From Spinellus fusiger (lineage: Eukaryota > Mucoromycota > Mucoromycetes > Mucorales > Phycomycetaceae), in the NCBI GenBank assembly GCA_025094145.1, contig JALLLS010000106.1, forward strand, positions 40,001 through 104,000: a stretch of DNA of 64,000 nucleotides. The letters are read 5' to 3'. Positions 1-11,289 of this stretch are shown one piece after another. Each line of letters opens with the position of its first letter. The stretch's first letter is position 1. Below the pieces are notes generated by a model. The model ran no database searches. It saw only the letters and a list, made by a program, of their open reading frames with translations, and was not told where the DNA came from. A program made the position numbers and the translations under genes.

Positions 1-112
1 GAGGAAAAAGAGGAAAAAGAGAAAGAGGGCGGAGTGAAGGTGTCATTAAGTGACTGCGGACAGACTCTAGCATTCTTTTGCTTTTCTTTCCCTTTTGCTC
101 CCTGTCACTTCC

Positions 113-1182
113 ATGGTTATTCAACAGCCTAGTAACCAAATCAAGTAAACTACAGTAGACTATCACCACAACTGAAGAAAGAGAGAGAAAGAGGAGAAAG
201 AGAAAGAGAAAGAGAAAGAGTTCTGAATTGTTGCGTAGACTGACAAATGTGTCTGTGGTGAGACTGCGCAAAGGAGGAAAACGGTTCGAACTGGCATGCT
301 ATAAAAACAAGGTCATGGAGTGGCGGTCGAATGTGTGAGTGACTTGTGGGTGGGGGAGGTCCAAGGCTAATAGAAACAGAGAGACAGATCTAGACGAGGT
401 GTTGCAGGTGCACAGCATCTTTCTTAATGTCTCCAAAGGACAGGTGGCAAGCAAGAGTGATCTGGAGAAATGCTTCAAAACAGATGAGACGGATAAAGTG
501 ATTCTCGAGGCAAGTTGTCCTTACCTATCAAGGCGACATGGGGGACTGACGGGTCTCGTATAGATCCTTAACAAGGGAGAACTCCAGGTTGCTGAGAAGG
601 AGCGCTCTAATCAACTGGAATCCATGTGGAAGGACATTGCCAACATTGTTACTGACAATTGTGTGAATCCTCAAACAAGACGTCCTTACACAGTCACTAT
701 GATAGAAAAGGCCATGCAGGATCTTCACTTGAGTGTCAATCCCAAGCGCAGTTCAAAGTCACAGGTACACCCTTATTCTAATTCTACAGGCGACTCACTC
801 TAGACATAGGCATTGGAAGTGATCAAGCAACTCCAGGAAAAACAAATGCTGCCGATTCAGAGAGCCCAAATGCGACTGAGAATCACTCTTACAGCTGGTA
901 AAGAGACAAAGAAGTTGAGGGAGAAGTTGCTGCCTCTTATGACATGTGTGGAGGATGAGGATTTTGAGTCTGCAGAATATGAATTGGTAGGAAGAACAAG
1001 TCAACAGGGCATGGATGGGACTCATATTTCTCTCTTTCTATTGACATTTCTCCAAGATTGCACTGGTGGATCCAGGGAGATATCGTATTATTCAAGACAT
1101 ACTACAGAATGAGGCAAAAGGAAAAGGGCAGCTGGAGATTATGAGTTTGCGTGAAAAGGAGCAGGGGGATGAACAGTTCTAG
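113..1182 (+). CDS. SBDS: Ribosome maturation protein SBDS (yeast Sdo1)
   Basis: SBDS works with the GTPase EFL1 to release eIF6 from late cytoplasmic 60S subunits. I assemble six exons: 113-144, 239-334, 380-509, 564-764, 810-986 and 1057-1182, giving 253 residues against about 250 for the family. The N-terminus reads [15 protein letters not shown], and the FYSH-domain run [19 protein letters not shown] is at about residue 45. [11 protein letters not shown] opens the central domain, and VDPGRYR followed by [11 protein letters not shown] lies in the C-terminal domain. All exon phases close. The third intron (510-563) has a GC donor in the context AG|GCAAGT. The ATG at 113 is chosen because it gives the N-terminus shared with yeast and human proteins. 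The stop is one base from the stop of the convergent MON1. The first intron is purine-rich. The exon 3 acceptor could also be six bases upstream. Confidence 0.95.
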
Positions 1183-1183
1183 A

Positions 1184-3183
1184 TTAAAATACAGGGGAAT
1201 TGAGAATAAACAGGCTTTCTTCATGCTTCTTTATCCACCGAAGCAGTTGATTTGAGCTAGCAATAAACACAGATTTGGGTGTGTCAGGGCCAAACACAAC
1301 ATAAAGTTCAAAGGAAGAAGTGATCTAGAAGAAGAAAGACAAAGAGTGAATCAACAGCACTACGATGAGAGAAGAAGTTGGAGAGGAAGAACATTGCTTA
1401 CCCAACCTAGCATGATTTCGTATTCACTGTGATGGTAGTAGAGCTTAAGTGCACGGGTTCTAGCATGCATACGGCCATACACATGCTGGTACAGTCGATA
1501 CAGTCTACAGAAGGAAGTCTAAGGAAAAAAGAAGAAGGAAATCCAGGCCAAAGACACTCTACCTTCTTCGGTCCATGGCATTGGTATAGATGCCACTAAA
1601 GGCAGGACTTGTGAATTGGACATGGTTCTTGGCCTTGTACATAAAATGCAACAGAGTAGGAATCCCTACTTCTTCTATTCTCCCGAGAAGAAGAAAAAGT
1701 GAGTATTGATGTATCTATTGATGTATCTACTCGTGTGTTTATTACCTGTAGTGTACAGCTCATCCGATGCCTTGAGAATAGGCTCCAGAAGACTCTTTTT
1801 CCGCATTGCTTCCACCATGACTGTCTTCCACTCACTCAGCTCAAAGAAGTTGTCTTTACTGGTACTGATCATGACGACAGAGACATCTCTCTCAATATAG
1901 CAGATATAAGCATGCAGAAATCCCTGTGAATTGAATTTTGGTAAACATAGGGGTGTCCATGACTCTGCTGTATGAAATGTTGTGGATCCTGTTAACATAT
2001 TAAACAGTAAATGCAGATCTAGACCATGGAAAACAGGTTAACACATCCTCCTCCTTTTGTATTTTAGAGTGACTATGAACATTTACCCGATGGATGCAGA
2101 CTGTGCTTTCTTGGCCTTAGAAGAGTGACCAGCCGTCCTTTGGCTACTATCATAGCATACAAGAGATCCTTCTTTTTTTTTTGTATAGGTTGTTGTTTTG
2201 AAAGAAAAGAAAAGAAGAAAAAACAAATAGGAAATCAATGAAAGGTCTTACACTTTTAGCCTTGCCTTGACTCTTCCATCCAATAGAATAGCGCCTGTCT
2301 CCTCACGCACAGACCGTGGAAGGCGTAAACATTGCAATGCACTGAGCATAAAGCTGTGGTCGTTGTTGAACAGAGTAGCAAGACTATCGAGAAATACCTC
2401 TGTACCTAGTCCTGATGAGCACACCTTGAAAGATGTATGACTATTACCTCCCAAGAGTCGTCTCAAATCAAAGTTGATTCTCTGCTCAAAGATCCGGGTG
2501 AGTTGGACACTGGTGAGGACACTGAGGATCTGACTATGCAAATAGAGAAGCTGGTCTCTTAACTGGGCATCGGATTCTCCTGTACGAGACACAGTGACAA
2601 AATACAATGGCTCTTTGAGTAAAAACACAAACGACTGGTTGCCTGCATGAATGGATCTAAGCCAAGGTGACATTAGTATACAGGTGGGGTGTATGCATTA
2701 TGCAAATTTTACTTGATAGCATCGTCACCGTCCTGGAAGAAGGAGATAATTGCCTGCACCACACCCATAAGAGAAGAGATACCCGACTCGGTGCCATATC
2801 TATGGTCCATAGAGAAGGATAAGTAGTGTGTCCAAGCACCAGAAGAATAGAAACACATGTCTACCGAGTCCACACTGGTTTTCCAGCACTGCTTAGAATA
2901 AAAAAGTGTTTCTTGTGTTGTAGCCAGGTAGAACTAGTAGAGTCTGTCCAGGGTGAGTAGTCATTCCATGCCCTGACTTGCCATGATGGTGGTGTCGACG
3001 AGAATGACTGACACTGGCGAGAATAGAACTGCGAGACCCTTGACGGCGGATTTTATTATGCGTTTTGACAAGTTCGCTCATAGTGGAGTTAGAGGAATAG
3101 CTGGATTCACAGGAAGACGCTAGTGCTGACTGCTCAGAAGAGTCTTGTTGGCTGTTGCTGGGTTGTATTGGGAGAGGCTCCAT
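1184..3183 (-). CDS. MON1: Vacuolar fusion protein MON1
   Basis: MON1 pairs with CCZ1 as the guanine-nucleotide exchange factor for Rab7/Ypt7 on late endosomes, autophagosomes and vacuoles. Exons read leftward: 3183-2866 (with a further small intron near 2950-3020 that I could not fix), 2799-2713, 2656-2254, 2168-2087, 2018-1746, 1674-1563, 1504-1402 and 1324-1184. Phases close from 2866 onward, for roughly 490 residues. Recognisable runs in order are KKHFFILSSAGKPVWTRYG, LMGVVQAIISFFQDGDD, FVFLLKEPLYFVTVSRTGES, HPSDLHLLFNMLTGS, TAESWTPLCLPKFNSQGFLHAY, HFMYKAKNHVQFTSP and a C-terminal LLRWIKKHEESLFIL. These follow the three longin-type domains of the family. The N-terminal 60-80 residues are Ser- and His-rich and look disordered. 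It converges on SBDS with a single base between stop codons. Confidence 0.93.
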
Positions 3184-5357
3184 TGAGTTTGACTATAAAG
3201 AAGAAAGAGTTATAAATAAATGGCTGTGCTTAAGTCAAGTTAATTTCAGCTGAAATATGCCTCACACATCATACCTCAAGGGGGCTGGGACTGTCTATTG
3301 TAGACTGTCTATCGTGGACTGATACAAGGAACAAGAGAAGATGATTGGCAGAGAGAGAGAGAGAGAATAAGAAGTGATAAGAGATAAGGAGATGAACACT
3401 TGAGAGGGAAGGACTTTAGCAGTCCTTCTGTCAGTAGCAGATAGACAGTGGAGACACATTGTCATTTGGTACGCAGAGAGAAATGTGTATGTGTATGTGT
3501 GTGTGTGGAGTGACTTAATAGTATAAGCACTTGCCATATAAGGTAATTATGCAAGTGAGTGTTGATTCTACTTACTGTATCAGCAGAACACATCAGGCCT
3601 AGAATATATGTAGGGTGATGAGAACATTAGACACTCATCTACTGTTTAAATTCTATCAGCAGACACTGTAGGTTATAGTAGATACGTGGGCCTGTTGATG
3701 TTTGAGCATGGAAATGACATGTTTGGAGTGCCACAATGGACCTGAAAATAGTCAAACTCACCTCTCTTCCATCTCTTTTTGGACCTTTTGTTCATTGAAA
3801 ACAATGATTGGCATTGATTGTATTTCAATGTCAGTCCACCAAGGAATCACTATAGTGTTCTATCCTACATGGTGTATTTATTCAATGATCAATACACAGA
3901 GAAGAACAGGCCACAAGGAAGAAATACTCGGTAGAAAGGATCTTTTACTGATTCAGTAAAAGAAACACTCATTAGTACATCAATTGAAAGTGATCAAGAA
4001 GACTTATTGACATGGAGAATCAACAGACAAGACAGGTATGGAGGCAGACAGAAAACGAGAAAGCATGAGCCAAGTCCTGGTATTGATCCTTCCCTCTTTC
4101 TTAAGAGTGCTCTTACCATGCATGTATTCCCTTTTTCAGTCTTTGGAGTGCTGTCAAGGGCACACTATGGAGTCTACCCTTTTCCATTCTTTTTCCTTAT
4201 CTTGTGAACAGATGGGCAGCACTATTTCTAGATTCATTAGACAGTAAGAAGCTCTTAAAGTGTAAATGCGTCAATGAAAGATCCCCCTCTTGTTTTCAGA
4301 GTCAACGAATATCACTACTCCATACACAAATGTCCTGTTGCTAAGTCATAAAAGACACTGTCTCCTTCCTCCTCTCGTACTTCCAAAGCCAATGCACTAT
4401 GGAATGATAAAGTGCTAGAATATTGCATTTCTATTCTCTCTACTCTAAAAGAAAAGAAAAGAAAAAAACTCATTTTAGATATGCCTCCGCTCATCAATTA
4501 AAAAAGTGCTGCAGGTCTAATTATTAGTACTACCAGCTCCACCCCCTTCTCCTCCGCCCCAAATATCTATATTTATTTATAAGAAACAAAAAACATATAA
4601 AAGATTGGATTCCGACAATGCCACGGGTAAGCTTCAGCCAGCCAGGCAACATCGCTGTCTGAATAGGCACATTTTTCGTAGTGGAGTGATCATGAATTTT
4701 TTTTTCCTCACTCAGCAAACATCTTTCTGTACAACACATTTGATTTTGATTTTGATTTTGATTTTGATTATTTTGATTATTATTATTATTATTGATAAAG
4801 AAGGCCAAATGGAATCAATGCATAGATACATTTAGTCTACCTATAAGAGAATAGTCTAGTGCCTGTGAAGAATACACCATTCAATGGTCTCGGAAGGACA
4901 GTCTTCTAAGCGTGTGGGGTGAAGAGTAGATTCGAATAGATAAACACACACACATACATACATTATGATTGTTAGACACTATTATAATTTCAACTACAAA
5001 GGGAAAAAGAAAAAAGAAAAAAGAAAGGGAATGGGTAATTCTTATGGACCTTAGTCTAGGCAGGATCCAGACACAATTTCATTCTGTAGAGAGTTGGTGC
5101 GGATAGGATGGACTTGCGTACTGGGTTCTTCTCTGCAGGCTAATAAAACATGACTTGCATTGAAAAATAAGAATGCATAGGAAGAACCCATCTGTATTAA
5201 GCAAGTAATATGAGATTTATTATCGCTTTATTTATCAGTCAGTCAGTCAATCAGTCAGTCAGTCAGTCACTACTAAGATAGGGATCTAAAGTGCCTGTCT
5301 ATACAGTCTGGAGGATGGAGACATTTGGAATGAAAACTATGCAAGAAAAATATAAGC

Positions 5358-5396
<39 letters not shown>

Positions 5397-6020
5397 CGTA
5401 CAATAATAAAGACCTCACGGTGATCTGTAGTATTTCGATGGAATGAATGGTGATTAAGAAGAGAATAAAAGGTAGAATATCCTTAGTCTATGAAAGGTAT
5501 TAAAAACAATGACTATGCCACTTCTTTAATATTTTAGTAGACTATAGAGTAGAACGGTGGTGTTAGCGGTAATATTAGTGGTAGCACTAGCAGTAGCAGT
5601 AATGGTAATGGTAATGGTAATAGCATTGATGATCATTATGGTAGTAGTAATAGCATTAATGATAATTATAGTAGTAACAATGGTAATGGTAGTGGTATGT
5701 GTGCAAGTAGATAGATAGAGATAGATAGCTAATAATAGAGCAGAAATTCAGTCTGATAATAAAATGGTTGTATAGATTTAATATTGGGTATGTAAGTGCG
5801 CACGGCGCAGTAAGGAATGAGGAGAAGAGACAAGGAGAAGGTGAGAGAGGGGAATAAGTACACGCGGTAAATAAAGGTAAAAAGGGGTGAATGATAATGG
5901 CAATGATAATGGTGATAACAATGATAATAAAGTAAGTGCAAGAGTGAAAGCAGTAGTAGTAGTAACCACTATAACAGCAATAGGAAACCCCACAGAAGTA
6001 ATCATGGTAGTGGTGGTACT
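3184..6020. other. AT-rich intergenic DNA with microsatellites
   Basis: No gene is recognised here. Simple repeats include GA and GT runs near 3350 and 3490, a TTTTGA-type run at 4738-4794, a CAGT run at 5229-5268, a TTA run at 5359-5397 and GGTAAT-like tracts at 5570-5700. Between about 3690 and 4500 on the plus strand short open stretches occur, for example LLMFEHGNDMFGVPQW and WNDKVLEYCISILSTLKEK. They are broken by stops and I cannot tie them to a family. They could be exons of an unrecognised gene or a decayed one. Confidence 0.4.
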
Positions 6021-6551
6021 TTAGTAACTTGCCACCGCATTCTGTAAATAAGAAGAAGATGTAGGGTTCGAATCAAATCTACTGTACCAGACAGGCGAGT
6101 ACTCAGTCAAGCACATTTCTGGCTCACGTCGACCAAGCCACTTTTTACAGAAATCTACGAATCGAGTATACTTTTTACGCTTTCCAGAACTCGTACGTTT
6201 CACGGGTTTCTCAGAACTTTGAAAGGTCTCTTCAAGAAGTGCATCCATGGTAGTAGAAGGGTCATCCAGGCTATGTCTTTCTTCTTCACTGGTCGACATA
6301 CATAGTGAGTGAAGTTGTGGAGAATATGTGGGAGGAAGACTGATAAAAGATTCAGCAGACGATTGTTGTGAGTGTGAGTATGAGTGTGGGCGGATGTCTG
6401 TAGAAGAGAAAGAATAGGTGTTTTGATAAAAGGGTGGCAAGAGGCGAGGCAACTCAATTGACTCGATGTCTCTGGAAGGGATGTAGTTGTGATTATCATT
6501 GGCTTGGTATGTCTTCTCCATTGTAGTAGAGTGACTTTCTGGCAAATACAT
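6021..6551 (-). CDS. Hypothetical protein with a PPTY motif and basic C-terminal segment
   Basis: This is an unbroken 176-codon frame starting with ATG at 6551. I do not recognise a family. The first 110 residues are polar and Ser/His/Pro-rich, with an LPPTYS segment that has the PPxY form bound by WW domains. A basic patch, KRTSSGKRKKYTRF, precedes a more ordered tail containing VDFCKKWLGRREPEMCLTEY. No signal peptide or membrane segment is visible. The frame sits alone in AT-rich DNA, with no neighbour closer than 2.8 kb that I can support. A PPxY-bearing adaptor, for example for a NEDD4/Rsp5-type ligase, is possible but inferred from one short motif. The length and the composed order-disorder pattern make it more likely coding than chance. 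Confidence 0.5.
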   Translation of the reverse strand: MYLPESHSTTMEKTYQANDNHNYIPSRDIESIELPRLLPPFYQNTYSFSSTDIRPHSYSHSQQSSAESFISLPPTYSPQLHSLCMSTSEEERHSLDDPSTTMDALLEETFQSSEKPVKRTSSGKRKKYTRFVDFCKKWLGRREPEMCLTEYSPVWYSRFDSNPTSSSYLQNAVASY

Positions 6552-9500
6552 TGTGAGTAATAATCAAAAGAGTGTAAAGTGTGGGCTAGTAAAGTGAAAG
6601 AGAAGAGCAAAGCTAATTATCTCTGGGAATGACTTTTATAGTGAATGGAAGAAATCTCAATCTCTATATGTATTTTGACCGAGACCCAGAATACAAAAAT
6701 GTGAGATGTAATTTATGATACATAATAGACTTTGCTTTATGCTCATATTTTTATATAAATATGGGCATATGCAAAACGTATGATTTCTTTAACTTTTTCT
6801 GTTCCACCTTTTGAGGTTACAGTGATACGAAATATCTTTTACATCAGTAGGATAAAATGTGAAATACAGTTGGTCCACTGCTAATCTTTTTACTTTTGAG
6901 AAAATGGATCGCTGACTTAAATAGTTTGGGTATCACACACCCCGAGGGCATGTCTGATTCTTAAGCGGTATTCATTTTACTGAATGCAGATGTGCGCATT
7001 TTCACCTGTTAAGGAACATCAAGTAACCTACAGATGTCCGAATCATCACTTTTTACAGAACATAAGAAATCGAAGAGTTGCTTTCTAAAAACAGATTTTA
7101 TATCAATAAAATTGCTTAATGATTGTTGGCTAGCAATGTCTATAAGACTAGATAATTATGAGAATATTATAAAGGCAAAAGATCGTAAAGTTTGTTTTAT
7201 AGAGAATATCACCTGTTGTTAATATGAAAACAGGTTTATCAGTTATTCATCAATACAATGAGTGGGGTTCCCTGTATTCAACACACTGTGTTGCCATCAT
7301 AAGAGTCACTGTGTATTTATTAGATGGGAGTGAATAGTATGGCCACTATGATTCTCTATATTCTTATGTAACATCGGTGTACTAGGAACAAACCTCAGAC
7401 AATGACAAAAACTATCACTGAACCTTCAGAATCAGTACCAAGTAGTATCCATACCAGATTATTTTTATCACTTTTATAATAAGACACAGTGTTGAATCTA
7501 CTCTAATTTTAGCCATTGTCTATATCAAGTTGTATTTTTGAATCTATCATGGTCTTTTATGTGTAATGATAGGACTCCTTCTCTTCAAAAGTAATTTATC
7601 CTATTATTACTAGTTTTCCTTATATGCTCAGCTTGAAACCTATACATTTATAAAAATACATCTCATTTTTATAGTCTAGAATGTTATTTTTGAGATGTAA
7701 TGGGTCTTTATTGCATACAAGACAGTGTTATGTCTTCCCCTACACTTCTGCATTGTTATATGCCCAACCAACATCCCTTTTACTGTATCTTAGATACTAT
7801 CAGCCTCAATATTATTAAGGAATTATAGCAAAGTAGAGCTAGATTCAAACAATGACAATGTATTCAGTAATGTTGGCATTATTATTCATAATTTGGGGCG
7901 TAAAATACATATCACAGGGATATGAGAAGCTTAATGACCTTGAAATATAGTCTTGGCAATAAGCCAAGGTGTTGAACATCGTCTTCTAGGTTTTTAACAA
8001 AAGTCAAGACCATTCTTGTTATTAAAAAGAGTCAATGTCTTTCTATAGATCTCAACCTTTCTAATCATTGTGATCAAGATTCTAGTGTTTTCTGTGACAA
8101 TAATTACAATCTAGTAGTTTTTTTTTATTGTAAAGTAATAGAGTAAAAAGATAAAAAGAGGTATAAAAATATCTCCTGATAACAGTAAATAGGGGAGGTA
8201 GCATTTATGAAGTAATAGTTAGGATATATCATCATGTACCATCTTTGAAGCAAAACTATTATGAACAAAGTTGATTTATAGAAGAGACTTAGTTTACTAG
8301 TGTGTGTATGTCTGTGTGTGTTTGCCTTTCAATATAAACTGGTGTCAATTATTAAGGCCAATATTCTTTCTTTCTTTCTTGTAATACTTGAAATATTTCC
8401 AAGCTCCAATGCCCAGTCTAATAAAGCCAGATTGATTATAAACCTTAATATCTGAAGAGATGACAAAAGTTTTTCATAAGACTTTTTTTTAATAAAATAA
8501 AATAAAAAAAGGATAATAACAGAGGTTGAGTGATAAAAAATGTAACTGGTATAGAGTAGTGCACATTGCATGTTGTTTTTCAGAGTTTAATTATATGGTA
8601 AAGCTAGAGTATTTCTCATCTAAAGGTCATGAATCATACGTTAGGTCATTTACAATGAGGCAAATTAGATACCAGGCTTCTTCAACCCTTTCAACCCAAT
8701 GAAAGAGATCTTAAAGATCGTTTCTTTTCACTTGATAAAAATGGATATATGCTATGGGAGGATGTTCAAGCTGGATTTTTTGACTGCAATACATGTTTTA
8801 CATATCAATATTCTGATGAAACGTACTGGTCGCAGCATTGCATTTTCCTTGTAAATAAATTGATTATGATTTATCTCATTGAAAAGCATTGTTGGAATTT
8901 ATTTATTTCTTTTAGAATGTATTCTTGTTTTGTTTGGGGCATGTACTGCTTGGAAATATGCCTCAACCTCCATTTTATATTGGGCTAGAGTTCGACACTG
9001 ATTTAGCAGGTCGAGTGACGGCTGCCTTTGTGAGACTCGAGGAGTCAATGAGAGAGGCTTTGGCTTCCAAATCAACCAGCAGGATAGATGATCCACTGGT
9101 CAGGGGTTTTCTAATTAAAGATAGAGTATTATAAGACAAATGATCTGGTAAATAGACTACCTATACATAATATTCAATAGGTTCTGCTTGCTATTTTGTG
9201 TTTAGATGAATTCAAAAAATAATATTATTAAATATACACTAAAGACATTCCAAATCTCAAGCAGTAAAATTATTTACTTTACAAACATATTCTTAATACT
9301 AATATTAACAAAGGTTAGTTATTTAGCATTAGAAGGTTCAAATGAAAAGAGACCCAGGTATATTCAACTTTGAAAGTAAAAAAAAATGTATCTATCAAGT
9401 ACAGCTACTACCTTGGATTTGAAATGAATACAGTGTTATGAGTCTGGGACATTTTAGGTCAATTTTCCTTGGGATTTAGTTATCAGAACATAAAACTAGC

Positions 9501-9960
9501 ATAGTCTGTGAATTGGAAGAAATATATTGATCAATCAAGATAAAATTAAACATATATCCTTTTACCATAGAAGACTATAAATGTGTAGTTGATCAATGCA
9601 AAAGAAAAAGAAAGGTATCATCTACATTCCTAACCACACCCCTTGACCATAGATTTAGAGTGAGATAATCTCTGTAACATTTAAATACCAATACAATATA
9701 GTTTACAAGTTGACACTACATAACAATTTTTAATAATCATAATCATAATCATAATCATAATCATAATAAAAGATAAAAGAAAAGTGAATTCTTGGGTACA
9801 GATGAATACCGGAGAGTCAACATGAATCAGTAAGAGAATATTATTACAATAGCAAATGCAGTATAGACTTTATTTATCATAGAAATGCTAGCTGTATAGT
9901 AGAAACAACAATAGCCCTTGTTTAGTCTTCTTGGAAAATAGGATTTCCAAGTTCAGAAAA
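6552..9960. other. AT-rich intergenic DNA, no clear gene
   Basis: About 3.4 kb of low-GC DNA with poly(A/T) tracts. Two plus-strand open stretches deserve mention. At about 8670-8870 one reads LLQPFQPNERDLKDRFF and continues to YWSQHCIFLVNK. At 8925-9134 a second, in a different frame, reads FYIGLEFDTDLAGRVTAAF. They could be exons of one gene or a decayed mobile-element gene, but no family is recognised and no convincing splice joins them. An AATCAT repeat lies at about 9734-9768. Confidence 0.35.
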
Positions 9961-10833
9961 TTAGTCTTCTGTCCAAGTCTTATAAGATGCATACCTGAAG
10001 TTCTTATAGACATCTTTATGGATCAGATGCTTATCCTTCATGTCTTGTATTTGCTCGGGAGTAAAAGTATCAAATATAAGACCGATCAGGTTCTTGCTAA
10101 GACTGGGAATAGAGCGTATAAATTCTTCGCTGCGAGTAATAGGATGAATGTCCCACAGAGGACCTTTATTCAATAGATTTATCACAGCAGTGAATGCATG
10201 TCGAACTTCAATTGTGGCATCCTCTTTTATAGTATAAAGCTTAAAGGGATGTATGTATTTATATCCGGCTATAGGAAGTTTTGATTTGTATCGAATCAAC
10301 TTATTTACTGCTGAAAAGGCATAGTCTCTTATCCAAGTATGCTTCATCCACCTAGGATTAAAGCTACTGATGACATCTGTATAGCTCTTTGGCTTATTCC
10401 CTGCCCCTAAAATGCCTATGATGAACTTTGGAGGTGCGTCATCGTCATTGGGAGGTCTTCCCAAATAAAGCAGAAACAAGTAGAGATAGGCAAAAGATAG
10501 AGCAATGTCTTTTCTAGTGGGTAAAGTTGTACCTGGGGCCAACGGACAGTATTTTATCAAAGGGCGCATAGTCTCAGGCAAAGAAAAATATCTCAACGCA
10601 TCGAACATCTTGGTACCTGATTTTAGAGCCTCATCCATTGTTTTGAAAGACTTTCCATCCTCTTCCTTATTGATAGATACAATGGTGAGATCTTTAGCAC
10701 CCACCCTGTAGGGATACGGTCCAAGCACAACGAGATTCTGAGCATGGGCAATAACGATATTGTCACAGTTTGTCTCATTAAAAAGAGTGTTTCCGGTGAG
10801 TTTTCTTGGAGTTTCTTTTGTGTCTTTGTCCAT
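9961..10833 (-). CDS. Uncharacterised 290-residue protein
   Basis: A single unbroken frame on the minus strand. The first in-frame ATG is at 10833 and gives MDKDTKETPRKLTGNTLF; the frame is also open upstream. The protein looks soluble and alpha-helical, with no signal peptide and no low-complexity tail. Notable runs are PLAPGTTLPTRKDIALSFAY, LLYLGRPPNDDDAPPKFIIG, SSFNPRWMKHTWIRDYAF and an acidic C-terminus YASYKTWTED. I cannot assign a function. The overall pattern, a hydrophobic helical core with a conserved-looking Pro-Arg-Trp-Met segment in an intronless gene, made me consider a nucleocapsid-like protein captured from a negative-strand RNA virus. That is a guess that needs a profile search. 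A plain lineage-specific fungal protein is equally possible. The frame has no stops, so it is either young or maintained. Confidence 0.6.
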   Translation of the reverse strand: MDKDTKETPRKLTGNTLFNETNCDNIVIAHAQNLVVLGPYPYRVGAKDLTIVSINKEEDGKSFKTMDEALKSGTKMFDALRYFSLPETMRPLIKYCPLAPGTTLPTRKDIALSFAYLYLFLLYLGRPPNDDDAPPKFIIGILGAGNKPKSYTDVISSFNPRWMKHTWIRDYAFSAVNKLIRYKSKLPIAGYKYIHPFKLYTIKEDATIEVRHAFTAVINLLNKGPLWDIHPITRSEEFIRSIPSLSKNLIGLIFDTFTPEQIQDMKDKHLIHKDVYKNFRYASYKTWTED

Positions 10834-11043
10834 GGTGACAATAAAGTCTTGGTTTGTCAATCCTTTTCATTTTCTCTCTCTTATATATTAAATGAATAAA
10901 TAAAACCTTTTTTTTTGTATGGAAGTCAGTGACATCAGTTTTATTTACATACACAACCTATAAGAAGGAGGGAAGAATACAAGAGAAAAAATATAAATAT
11001 ATATTTATAGAAGGGCAAAAGAAAAGGAAAAAAGAAAAAACTA

Positions 11044-11282
11044 CTACAGATCATTGTCTAGTGCTTGCTCTTCTGCCAGACTGGTCACCAAAGAGACAGC
11101 ACGTTTAGATACCACAGTGGGTAGAAACGGCTTATCATCAAAAACAAGTCTCTAATGTACTCTCCAAATGGCTAGTAAAATTGAACTAATAATTTGGCAA
11201 GAGTACATAGACTCATACATTTTCGTAGGGAAACGACAGTGCAAAAAGAGCGTCAAAAATGGTTACGAAGGTGGGTACATGT
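11044..11282 (-). pseudogene. Orphan two-exon C-terminal gene fragment
   Basis: Two minus-strand exon-like blocks join cleanly. Exon 11282-11219 reads HVPTFVTIFDALFALSFPYEN. A GT...AG intron of 67 nt (donor GTATGA, acceptor ATTAG) leads to exon 11151-11044, which reads RLVFDDKPFLPTVVSKRAVS and ends in a stop. An acceptor-like TTTAG precedes the first block. I found no convincing upstream exons in the next 300 bases, so this may be the end of a gene whose 5' part is gone or lies in exons I cannot see. The family is not recognised. Confidence 0.35.
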
Positions 11283-11289
11283 CTAAATT

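Noticed and set aside
3295..3537. Small minus-strand frame upstream of MON1
   Set aside because: It consists largely of GA- and GT-repeat translation (SLSLSLP, THTYTYT).
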